Positions 16,376-24,559 of a stretch of DNA of 64,000 nt are shown here, piece by piece. Numbering within the stretch: the stretch's first letter is position 1; every line of letters starts with the position of its first letter. The stretch comes from a virus. Location of the stretch: the IMG/VR virus record IMGVR_UViG_3300021142_000012, positions 44,266 to 108,265 of that record. The stretch is one strand, 5' to 3'. Both the position numbers and the translations under genes were made by a program. Below the pieces are notes generated by a model. The model had not been told where the DNA came from. It did not search any database and saw nothing but the letters and a program-made list of their open reading frames with translations.

Positions 16376-17275
16376 TTAGCCTAAAGCGGTTGAGGATGCT
16401 GGTGGCAAAGGAACACTTACATAGGATCCCGAAGCGTAGTAGGCTTGTACGATACTTGTTGTTATACCATCAACATTGATATCAAAGCCATATGGTGGGG
16501 GATTACCGGTTGCATTATCTTGAAATTGGATATTTAATGTTAAGTTTCCTGTACCATCGTACTTGGCTTGTACTACATAATCGTTAGCTGAATAAACTCC
16601 AGCTGGGGCAGGTTTAACAAATATAATACTATAAACATTATTCAGTTCATAAAACCCAATACTAGAAGTATTTCCAGTGCCAGTGCAGGTAGTACTATGA
16701 GCTTTTAGGTAAACAGTGCCCATGCCAGCAAACATTGACTGCCATGTTATATCTTTATTATTACTAGCACCACTAAATGTTCCTGTTTGAGTTGCACTTA
16801 ATTCAATCCTACTACCTGTATTAAAAAAGAATCTAGCAGCATCATGGCTTGGCCAATTTATAGTTACTGTGTGCTGTATAGTACCATTCCATGCAGCAGA
16901 TCTAACTACATTGCCAAAACTAAAACTACTGCGAGAAGCCTGTAAAGTTGGAGCATCAACTAGTCTATTTGCAAGAGCATTATTACTTTGTAGCAAATAT
17001 GCTGCTCTATCGCTTTCAGTAATAGTAGTACTATGAGTAGGAACTGTTAATGCACCACTGTTATCAACACCGGTCTGATGCCACAGAGCATTTAAAATAT
17101 CTGTTCTTAAATTTTGCCATTGCTGAGCAGAAACTGGGTTTTTAGGTGCTACTTGACTGCTATTTACAGTTTGACCATAACCAGTATCGCCTGATCCACT
17201 GCCTAGTACTATTCCAATGTTAGATTGTATCTGGTTATAGTCTGCCGCTATTATTGCTGTGTATTGACCTGCCAT
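16376..17275 (-). CDS. Tail fiber-associated structural protein, paralog of adhesin core
   Basis: The 299-residue protein (YNQIQSNIGIVLGSG, QQWQNLRTDILNALWHQTG, NGTIQHTVTINW, FQDNATGNPPP, SGSYVSVPLPPAS) matches residues 78-400 of the next protein almost domain for domain. It lacks the N-terminal beta module, the Ig domain and the glycine-rich tip. It is therefore probably a structural partner, short version or older duplicate of the adhesin. It starts 9 bases after the preceding fiber gene and has a GGTAT-type weak ribosome-binding site. Biochemical role unknown. Confidence 0.72.
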   Translation of the reverse strand: MAGQYTAIIAADYNQIQSNIGIVLGSGSGDTGYGQTVNSSQVAPKNPVSAQQWQNLRTDILNALWHQTGVDNSGALTVPTHSTTITESDRAAYLLQSNNALANRLVDAPTLQASRSSFSFGNVVRSAAWNGTIQHTVTINWPSHDAARFFFNTGSRIELSATQTGTFSGASNNKDITWQSMFAGMGTVYLKAHSTTCTGTGNTSSIGFYELNNVYSIIFVKPAPAGVYSANDYVVQAKYDGTGNLTLNIQFQDNATGNPPPYGFDINVDGITTSIVQAYYASGSYVSVPLPPASSTALG

Positions 17276-17284
17276 GATATACCT

Positions 17285-18826
17285 TTAAAGAATAACTGCT
17301 TCAATTACTTTTACATTCTGATCGGGATTGTCTTCTAATGCTATGGCCATTATTCCAAAAGGCGGAATAGTTTGATTTGTACCCCAATTAACTGTTACTG
17401 CGCAACCGTCTGGGCCTGCAACCAACTGGTCGCCTTTACAAACTGCTCCTAATACTTTAACTGGTACTCGTCCTTTAAGTGCAACATAAACACCGCCTAC
17501 TAGTTCGCTATTCATCATAAACGCAGGATTAGTTGATATTGCACCTAATGCATAATCACCAAACTGACAAGCTGTAATTTCTTTATCGCCGCCTACTGTA
17601 ACTACAGTACCAACTTCGTATTCTGCATCTGGTAGATATTTCTCTGCTAAGTCAGCATAGTTAGCTGCTGTAGCTGTTCCTGAGAAGAAATTAGCTAATA
17701 ATGAACCTGCTGTAACTGTTACACCATTAATAACTTGATCACTTGCTGTTCTCATTGCAACTGTGTCTGCAACTGCTGTAGCACTTGGATATTTTCCAAC
17801 ACCACCAAGTATTAATGTCTGTGCGGATGTTGCTGTTCCAGAGAATGTGTTAGCATAAACTGTACGCCATTGATTTAAATTAGTACCGATATCATTTGTG
17901 TTGCTGGTACCTGGTTGTAATGTTGTTCCGATTAGGGCTAGTGGAGTAACTGTTGCACTATTTGATTGAGTTTGAAATACAATCTTATCATTGATAATAT
18001 TTTCAACTGTAGGATACAGTGTTGCATCTCCTGTCCAGGATGCAGTATTGAATACGTGCAATCTTGCAGGATTTCCTACAGTATATCCAATATCGGCAAA
18101 CTGTACTAGTGTACTAAATGTTGCATTTGAAGATAATGTAAAGTTACTAATATCATAACCGGCTAAGCGATCACTGTTAGATGCTGTTCCCCAGAATCTA
18201 TGATTACTTGTAGTTTGACCTAATTGACTATTATTATTTGTGTAGGCCAATGTAATACCCTGATGAATGTCTGTAAATCCTGTAATAGGATTAACTGAAC
18301 CATCTAGTGTGAATGTTGCATCTGGGCTAATAATATAAACTACTTGATTATTAGCTAGTGCTTCGATGACTGCATGACTATTGCCTAATACATCACGAAC
18401 GCTGACAGATTGCATCTGTGTTGTTCCAGACCCTGCAACACCCTGTGGGCCAATTAGAACATAGCTACTTCCGTTCCAAGTATATAGTTGATTATTAACA
18501 CTGTCGTACCAAAAATCACCGGCAGTTAATCCTGTAGGTGCTGTAGAAGAAGTTGTCGAGCCGCCGGTTGTGCGCCAGTTACTATTTTGATCATAGAACT
18601 TTAGCTTGTTGTTTGATGTATCATACCATAATTGTCCGGGTAATGGCTTACCTGGAGCATTATTATTGGCAAAATTTTCTAACAGATAGACAAAATTTTC
18701 ATTTTGGATCGCACCGTAGCCGGCATAGTTTTTACCTACAAGTTTTAAATCAAGTGTTTGATCAACAGTTCCGTCGGCTACAACTGTAATTTGTGTTCCG
18801 TTATATCTATTAATGGTATATGGCAT
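17285..18826 (-). CDS. Tail fiber-like virion protein (family A copy 3)
   Basis: The 513-residue protein begins with a domain shared with the two upstream genes: a VDGTVDQ-type strand, LVGKNYAGYG, NENFVYLLENFAN, PGQLWYD and AGDFWYDS, then GPQG. The middle has repeated beta structure with SGTATSAQTLILGG and FFSGTATAANYADLAEKY. The C-terminal 100 residues (VALKGRVPVKVLGAVCKGDQL) resemble C-terminal domains of other phage fibers, some of which are chaperone or autoproteolytic domains; no cleavage motif is evident here. An ATAAATA late motif lies 22 bases upstream, so it can start its own transcript. Confidence 0.75.
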   Translation of the reverse strand: MPYTINRYNGTQITVVADGTVDQTLDLKLVGKNYAGYGAIQNENFVYLLENFANNNAPGKPLPGQLWYDTSNNKLKFYDQNSNWRTTGGSTTSSTAPTGLTAGDFWYDSVNNQLYTWNGSSYVLIGPQGVAGSGTTQMQSVSVRDVLGNSHAVIEALANNQVVYIISPDATFTLDGSVNPITGFTDIHQGITLAYTNNNSQLGQTTSNHRFWGTASNSDRLAGYDISNFTLSSNATFSTLVQFADIGYTVGNPARLHVFNTASWTGDATLYPTVENIINDKIVFQTQSNSATVTPLALIGTTLQPGTSNTNDIGTNLNQWRTVYANTFSGTATSAQTLILGGVGKYPSATAVADTVAMRTASDQVINGVTVTAGSLLANFFSGTATAANYADLAEKYLPDAEYEVGTVVTVGGDKEITACQFGDYALGAISTNPAFMMNSELVGGVYVALKGRVPVKVLGAVCKGDQLVAGPDGCAVTVNWGTNQTIPPFGIMAIALEDNPDQNVKVIEAVIL

Positions 18827-18847
18827 TTGCTAAGTCCTCAGTGCTTG

Positions 18848-18854
18848 TATTTAT
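18848..18854 (-). promoter_or_regulatory. Putative late promoter (ATAAATA)
   Basis: On the minus strand CATAAATACAAG, 21 bases before ATG 18826 with GAGGAC ribosome-binding site in between. Same motif and spacing as before other virion genes. Confidence 0.6.
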
Positions 18855-18867
18855 GCTATTTTAGCTG

Positions 18868-20520
18868 TTATAAGTTTTGTGTGAATGCCCAAGAGCCGGC
18901 AGTAAGGGTAAACAATTTTTTATAAACAACACTACTTTGTGTGGTCCATAGACGGCAAATTACCCCGTTTTGATGTTCTGCCGGGGGGAACATTACAGTG
19001 ATTACATTAGTAGCTATCTGCGCATCTGTTTGCCCTGTAGTATCGATATTTCCTAATGCCAAGGGTTGGCTGCTTGCTGTAGTATCTACGTAACTCTTGT
19101 TGGCTGCGTCGGTATTCTGTGTCGGGGTAGCTACACTAGTAATTTTAGAACTACTTACATCAACTGTTCCTGTACCTTTAGGAGTTAGAGTAAGTGTTCC
19201 GTTAACAATACTTGGATTTGTAAAACTGATTGTGCTGCCAACAATACCAACGTTTGCTGCCTGAAGGGTGGTTAACGCACCAATACTAGTTAATCCCGGG
19301 GCACTTGTAACTGTTGGGCCTAGTTGATTATAAGATAATACAGTAAATCCATTGATATTATAGGTTTTTGTATTAGCAACGTTAATAGTTTCTGAACTAT
19401 TCCAGCTGGTAGTACTATTGCTCCATGTAATTGATTTATCAGTAGTACCGTGTAGTACAATTCCACCACCATCTGCTGTAGTATCTGTAGGAGTAGCAAC
19501 ACTGCCTAATTCAATATATTTGTCACTTACTTTTATAACTGTGGTATTAATTGCTGTCGTGGACCCTTTAACAGTTAAGCTACCTCGAATAACAGTATCA
19601 CCATTAACATCTAACGCTGCTGTAGGCAACACAGTGTTGATACCGACATATTGGCTAGCAGCGTTAATGAAGAAGTTAGTCTGGACTCCGCCTGTTGTTA
19701 AAGTTTGAATTTGATAATTCTGCCCAACACTATTACTTGCTAGGGTGCATAAACCAGAACTTACAACAAACTCGTTATTTTGATTAGGACCAAAAATTAA
19801 TGGAATGCTATTAGCAATGGTTACTGTTCCTACAGTACTGGTATTGCCCAACGAGCTCATAAATGATTCTGCTGGTTTTAAAGTACCGTCAGCTGCTAAT
19901 AAGTTTTGAGCTTTTTGAGTCAGAACATTAAATGTAATTCCATTATAGCTACCGGCTGTAAAACCAACACCTATACTTCCGCTAAAACCAGCAATAGCTA
20001 CCTGTGGAGTAAATGCAGTTGAACTAAAGATTCCCATTAACACTCGAGACACATACAACAATGTAATTGTATGTGTAACATTCGATGTATCTAAAATATC
20101 AATAGTTTGAAATCCTGATACTCCTTGTTGATCAGTATACTGTGGACCTGCTAGATAAGTTGCAGAACCATCATTAAAATATAATTGTTTTCTAAGGCTA
20201 TCAATCCAAATATCGCCCTGTACTAGCGTGGGAATTGAAGAACTTACAATAGTACCGCCTGAGACTTTAAATCCGTTGCTGTCATATACTTTTAATCGAC
20301 CTTGACTAGTATCGTACCATAATTGACCTTGAACAGGATTGCTAGGTTGGCTAGTATTTGCAAAATTTTGTAATATTTTTATAAAATTTTCATTAAGATA
20401 CTGACCATATGCTGTGGCATTTTTACCTATCAGTGTTATATCTGTAGAAATTTGATCAATAGTGCCATCAACTACACTAGTTAAAACACTGCCGTCGACT
20501 CTAGTAATTGTATAACTCAT
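18868..20520 (-). CDS. Tail fiber-like virion protein (family A copy 2)
   Basis: The 550-residue protein shares the N-terminal family A domain (TIDQISTDITLIGKN, NENFIKILQNFAN, QGQLWYD, QGDIWIDS, AGPQ). Its middle contains ADGTLKPAESFMSSLGN and a typical fiber-tip style segment around ALDVNGDTVIRGSLTVKG. The C-terminal part reads DAANKSYVDTTA, a motif often found in phage tail fibers near the distal region. It overlaps the upstream gene by 4 bases. Role: probably a trimeric fiber or baseplate appendage attached by the shared N-terminal domain (inference). Confidence 0.75.
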   Translation of the reverse strand: MSYTITRVDGSVLTSVVDGTIDQISTDITLIGKNATAYGQYLNENFIKILQNFANTSQPSNPVQGQLWYDTSQGRLKVYDSNGFKVSGGTIVSSSIPTLVQGDIWIDSLRKQLYFNDGSATYLAGPQYTDQQGVSGFQTIDILDTSNVTHTITLLYVSRVLMGIFSSTAFTPQVAIAGFSGSIGVGFTAGSYNGITFNVLTQKAQNLLAADGTLKPAESFMSSLGNTSTVGTVTIANSIPLIFGPNQNNEFVVSSGLCTLASNSVGQNYQIQTLTTGGVQTNFFINAASQYVGINTVLPTAALDVNGDTVIRGSLTVKGSTTAINTTVIKVSDKYIELGSVATPTDTTADGGGIVLHGTTDKSITWSNSTTSWNSSETINVANTKTYNINGFTVLSYNQLGPTVTSAPGLTSIGALTTLQAANVGIVGSTISFTNPSIVNGTLTLTPKGTGTVDVSSSKITSVATPTQNTDAANKSYVDTTASSQPLALGNIDTTGQTDAQIATNVITVMFPPAEHQNGVICRLWTTQSSVVYKKLFTLTAGSWAFTQNL

Positions 20521-22664
20521 AGTATTAACCCGGTAAAGATGATATAATTAATTGTTTGATATGGATTCATAAGGCTTACTGGTTGCCCTGTTGCTGAAGT
20601 TACACCACCACTGCTCGGATAACCAGATCCAGTACTGCTAGCAGGAAGTCCTAGTCCAGGAATCGCGTTTGAATCTGGAACGCCGTTAGGTAATCCAGCA
20701 GCATAATATTGTGCATTACCACTATTTAAAGTATGTCTATGATCTGGCAAATTTGTAACATCAAGTGTTTTAGATTGTGAACCAGAGGTAGATCCAATAA
20801 CTTGAGCAGTAACATCTGTTACGTGATTTGCCGGAGTTGTAATTGTTGTAATATTTTTTGTAGGATCAGCAATACTTGGAACAGTATTTCCTCCATCCAT
20901 ATTATCGGCACCTAACGGAAAACGTCCACGCAAGTCTGGCAACGCAAAAGTTTTAACACCTTGTAGACCTGTAAGTTTGTAGGTATATCCGATCACTTGG
21001 AATAATTGATAATACTTTGATATTAATACCTCGCTTCCGTCACAGAACAAATAACCATTAGGTGGGTTGGCGCCTGCATAAGGCATTATTGCGCCAACCG
21101 GTACTGTTGCTACATTTCCTAAAAAAGAGGCTTTGCTTGTAGCTTTTAATCCAACCCCTGACGGATCTAATGAGCTGCTTCTATAAATTAAAAATAAATC
21201 TGAATCGTAGCTGAGTGTAGTTGCTGTTTGATTTGTGATAACTGTGGAACTTAAACTAGTTTGAAAGGTTAGTGTGCCAGTTGGACTTTGTCCATTAAAA
21301 TTAATAACTGGCGATGTTACATCTCCTGCTAGACTATATGCAGTTGCACTTGCTAATGCACTTGCTGTACCTGTAATATTTCCTGATAGTGTACCACTAA
21401 AGCTGCCGGTGAATTGTCCATTAAAATAATCAGAATACACATTTCGAAAAGGTCTAGTTGGTGTACCAATATCGTATAAATGAGCAGCAGCATCGCTACC
21501 TGGTTGTATAACTGCACCTGCTTGTGGATTACCGTTTTGACCGTTTGATAGATTATTAAGGCTGACAGTTCCATAAGCAGTTATGGTTCCACCAAAGTTA
21601 CTGTTTAAATTTACACTAAGTCCACCAGTTGTAACCAATGCACCAGTGCCTACATGAGTAGAATCTAAATTACTTTGATTATAAATTTCACCGCTGGCTT
21701 TAATATTACCTGCAACATCTAATGCTTCTTGTGGATTAGTATTGTTTTTACCAATACCGATATATTCACTAGAATCTAAATGTAGGACTGTGGTTAATCC
21801 ATCGAGTGTATTGTTAACCTGAAAATTAATACTTGCGCCCGCAGTATTATTATATAATAATGTTTGTGTACTATCACTAGTTATATTAAAATTAAGACTG
21901 CTACCAAGACTTAGTCCGCCTGCGCTATTAATTTGTAAAGGAAAATTTGTTTTACTGGTTTGATCGCTTCTTAAGAAATTTAAAGCTGATACACTAGAAC
22001 CATTATAATTTAAATTATCAGCAACATAAGCTCTTCCATATAGTGTATTAGCACTCTGTGCTGGGTCATTAGAACTATTTGCAATATTAATTCCAGGATA
22101 AATTGTTACAAATCCAGGAATAGCACTCTTCGGTGTAAATTTTTCTGATGCAACGATAGATATTCTATTGTTGTTTGCATAGTATGTAATAACACTGTGA
22201 TTAACTGGAGGATTACCTGCATCAAGAATATTTTCTACGATTGGACCGGTTTGTGTACCAGCAGCAAATTGTGGCCCAACTAATAACCAATTCGATCCAG
22301 AATAGATATATAATTGTTTGTTAGTGGTGTCAATCCAAAGATCGCCAACCATGCCGGTAGGAGCTGAAGTTGCTTTTTTAACAGCTCCGGCGGCATTCCA
22401 TTGTGTACCGTCCCATACTTTTAATAGGTTAACACCTGTACTATTATCATACCAAAGTTGTCCTTGTATTGGACTATTAGGTGCTGTTGGTGCAGCAAAA
22501 TTTTCTAATAAGTGTAAAAAGTTTTGAGCAAGTACCGGCGCATACCCGTTATAATTTTTTCCAGGAAATGTTACACTAGTTTGACTATTAAGAGTTTGAT
22601 CAGCTACTGTGATCGTTGGTTTAGCAGGATTATTTGTTTCCGTGAAGTTAACTTGATAACTCAT
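20517..22664 (-). CDS. Tail fiber with tail-collar domain (family A copy 1)
   Basis: The 715-residue protein starts with the family A domain (LENFAAP, QGQLWYD, VGDLWIDT, VGPQ). The middle is repetitive beta structure. Residues about 530-600 form a phage tail-collar domain: VGAIMPYAGANPPNGYLFCDG, then ALPDLRGRFPLGAD, as in T4 gp12 short tail fibers. The C-terminus has LPDHRHTL and NPYQTINYIIF, also typical of collar-domain fibers. This is the best candidate for the short tail fiber or a microbial collar protein. It starts one base after the preceding gene. Confidence 0.85.
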   Translation of the reverse strand: MSYQVNFTETNNPAKPTITVADQTLNSQTSVTFPGKNYNGYAPVLAQNFLHLLENFAAPTAPNSPIQGQLWYDNSTGVNLLKVWDGTQWNAAGAVKKATSAPTGMVGDLWIDTTNKQLYIYSGSNWLLVGPQFAAGTQTGPIVENILDAGNPPVNHSVITYYANNNRISIVASEKFTPKSAIPGFVTIYPGINIANSSNDPAQSANTLYGRAYVADNLNYNGSSVSALNFLRSDQTSKTNFPLQINSAGGLSLGSSLNFNITSDSTQTLLYNNTAGASINFQVNNTLDGLTTVLHLDSSEYIGIGKNNTNPQEALDVAGNIKASGEIYNQSNLDSTHVGTGALVTTGGLSVNLNSNFGGTITAYGTVSLNNLSNGQNGNPQAGAVIQPGSDAAAHLYDIGTPTRPFRNVYSDYFNGQFTGSFSGTLSGNITGTASALASATAYSLAGDVTSPVINFNGQSPTGTLTFQTSLSSTVITNQTATTLSYDSDLFLIYRSSSLDPSGVGLKATSKASFLGNVATVPVGAIMPYAGANPPNGYLFCDGSEVLISKYYQLFQVIGYTYKLTGLQGVKTFALPDLRGRFPLGADNMDGGNTVPSIADPTKNITTITTPANHVTDVTAQVIGSTSGSQSKTLDVTNLPDHRHTLNSGNAQYYAAGLPNGVPDSNAIPGLGLPASSTGSGYPSSGGVTSATGQPVSLMNPYQTINYIIFTGLIL

Positions 22665-22665
22665 C

Positions 22666-23280
22666 TTATACTCCTGCTAGGCCGGTAAGGCTTTGGATAC
22701 GTACGGTATAATCTATCTGTATAAGTCTGTTTAAACTTTTTTGTACAGGATGGAATATTACATGAGTCAATAAGGTAGCAACCTTAGTTGTATTATTGTA
22801 GGCTACTAGTCCTAGTTCGTCAAACACTGCTGGACTATTGTTATTATTTGAATTATCAAAGGCACTTTGTCCTGTAATATTTTCGCCGTAGTCTAATAGA
22901 CAAGTAACTAGTATATCAGAATAGTTAGTACCAGTTACGTGACGCACTTCCATAAAATTTCTCGTTGGATCTGTATTTAGAGTCGAATTTCCGTCAACTA
23001 CTTTACTGTAAGTTTGGTTGTAAAGTCCGGCATTAGATCCAGAGCTATTAGGAGTTAGATAGGTAATAATTCCGGTAGGATCAACTGCCGTGCCGCCTGT
23101 ACCGAATGCCATTTGGCTGATTAATCCTTGCCCTTGATTAGAAAGACTTTGAGCCAAAGCATAACTCATGTTCTCGTAATGGATAGCATTACGCTTGTTC
23201 ACATAGATTTCGTTAGAAACTGGATCAAATATCTTAATATGACCTTCGATATGTACACCTGTTTGTTCTTTACTCTGCAT
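22666..23280 (-). CDS. Virion structural protein, fiber region
   Basis: The 204-residue protein (HIEGHIKIFDPVSNEIYVNK, ALAQSLSNQGQGLISQMAFG, LTHVIFHPVQKSLNRLIQID) looks like a beta-rich capping or connector protein. I recall similar proteins among virion proteins of T4-like and other tailed phages, without a defined role. It follows a late-promoter motif and an AGAGAG ribosome-binding site and is the first gene of the fiber subunit set. Confidence 0.7.
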   Translation of the reverse strand: MQSKEQTGVHIEGHIKIFDPVSNEIYVNKRNAIHYENMSYALAQSLSNQGQGLISQMAFGTGGTAVDPTGIITYLTPNSSGSNAGLYNQTYSKVVDGNSTLNTDPTRNFMEVRHVTGTNYSDILVTCLLDYGENITGQSAFDNSNNNNSPAVFDELGLVAYNNTTKVATLLTHVIFHPVQKSLNRLIQIDYTVRIQSLTGLAGV

Positions 23281-23300
23281 ATTTGTCTCTCTTTATCTTG

Positions 23301-23307
23301 TATTTAT
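23301..23307 (-). promoter_or_regulatory. Putative late promoter (ATAAATA)
   Basis: On the minus strand GGATAAATACAAG, 20 bases before ATG 23280, in the 54-base gap after the sedolisin gene. Confidence 0.6.
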
Positions 23308-23334
23308 CCGTGTTAATTATGTGCTAGTTTAATC

Positions 23335-24558
23335 TTATCTTGCGCCTGTTGTTTTTCTAGGATAGGTCGGGCCGGTGGTCCTAAATCCGTAATTTTGTTT
23401 TGGAAAAACACTACCAGTGCGTATTATTTGATAAATTAAATTTCCAGTAGGTGGCCCTAACCCTGTTACAGGATCCCAGCCACTGGTACCTTTGTAACCA
23501 CTAGTAATTTTAGTATTATTAGTACCTACAGTAATATCATAAAAAGCAGCAGTATGAGCATACGCAATAGCATTCCAATCTGGGCTAGATCTACGCACTC
23601 CGGTTAATTGTAAATTACGGGCTAATATTCCTGCTAGAGTCGGACAAGCAAGACTGGTTCCGCCGTAGCCGCCGATGCTACCATTGATATACAAAGCATA
23701 AGCATTCATTGGGCTAGCTATATCTGGGACACCTCGCATCATTAATGCCGTAGGACTACCTGTTACTCCATTAGTAATAGGTGTATAAAATAAACCAGAT
23801 TGCCAACTAGGTAAATTAAAGGTCGCACTTACTCCGCCACCGCCACCCCAGGTACTACCAAATCCCGAATCTCTATTATCATCTGTTTCACTCGATCTAT
23901 TATTTGCCACAGTAAGTGTGAGTTTTGTTCCACCTACTCCGATAGCATATGGACTTGATGCTGGATATACTACCCCTTCGGTAGTTGCTCCCGAACTTAC
24001 CACGCTGCCGTAGTCTCCGGAGGATGCTAAAAATGCAATTTTTGCATCAGCCAGTTGTTGAAAATGAATTTCATCACCGGTATACTCTGAGCTACCCCAA
24101 CTCATACTGCAAATGTGAACACCGTCTGATATAGCTTGAGCAACCATACTACTAATTTGATTACCAATATATATAGAAATTTCTGCTTGTGGAACAATAC
24201 AAGCTAGACAAAAAATATCTACAGTATTTTCTCCACTACCGTTATCTGGACTTAGACTAAATGTACCGGTTTGGCCATCTAACAAAACTTGTCTGATTGT
24301 AGGTGCTGTTAGTGACGAACTAATTAATCCGGCAGCTTGCAGATCTGCAAACGATTTGTTTAAATCCGACTGAAGAAATCCGCCGCCAAAACTAAAAATA
24401 GCAATTTTTATTCCGTAGCCTGTACTAGCAGGGATATTGTATGCTGTTGCTATTTGTGGACTAGAAAGATATCCAGCAGTTGGTAAAGAAGTTGGTACTA
24501 ATCCTGTTTGAGGATCTTGTACATCAATGGGAAATAAATGGACAGGTTGGAAAGTCAT
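23335..24558 (-). CDS. Sedolisin (S53) family serine peptidase, no prodomain
   Basis: The 407-residue protein has all landmarks of family S53 (sedolisin/kumamolisin) acid serine peptidases. Glu110 and Asp114 in GENTVDIF, followed by APQAEI-like VPQAEISIYIG; oxyanion Asp182 in ASSGDYGS preceded by SMSWGSSE; catalytic Ser302 in GGTSLACP; and the C-terminal calcium site YDITVG (Asp341) and GWDPVTGLGPP (Asp362). The N-terminus starts at the mature-enzyme position (SPQIATAYNIPASTGYGIKI); the usual prodomain of about 190 residues and a signal peptide are absent. It lies one base after a fiber gene and before fiber genes, so it is probably a virion enzyme that processes tail proteins or cuts host surface protein (inference). 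Start lacks a strong ribosome-binding site; translation is probably coupled. Confidence 0.92.
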   Translation of the reverse strand: MTFQPVHLFPIDVQDPQTGLVPTSLPTAGYLSSPQIATAYNIPASTGYGIKIAIFSFGGGFLQSDLNKSFADLQAAGLISSSLTAPTIRQVLLDGQTGTFSLSPDNGSGENTVDIFCLACIVPQAEISIYIGNQISSMVAQAISDGVHICSMSWGSSEYTGDEIHFQQLADAKIAFLASSGDYGSVVSSGATTEGVVYPASSPYAIGVGGTKLTLTVANNRSSETDDNRDSGFGSTWGGGGGVSATFNLPSWQSGLFYTPITNGVTGSPTALMMRGVPDIASPMNAYALYINGSIGGYGGTSLACPTLAGILARNLQLTGVRRSSPDWNAIAYAHTAAFYDITVGTNNTKITSGYKGTSGWDPVTGLGPPTGNLIYQIIRTGSVFPKQNYGFRTTGPTYPRKTTGAR

Positions 24559-24559
24559 A

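Noticed and set aside
17285-18826. Autoproteolytic C-terminal fiber chaperone
   Set aside because: The C-terminal sequence resembles such domains in general, but no clear cleavage site or catalytic pair could be identified.
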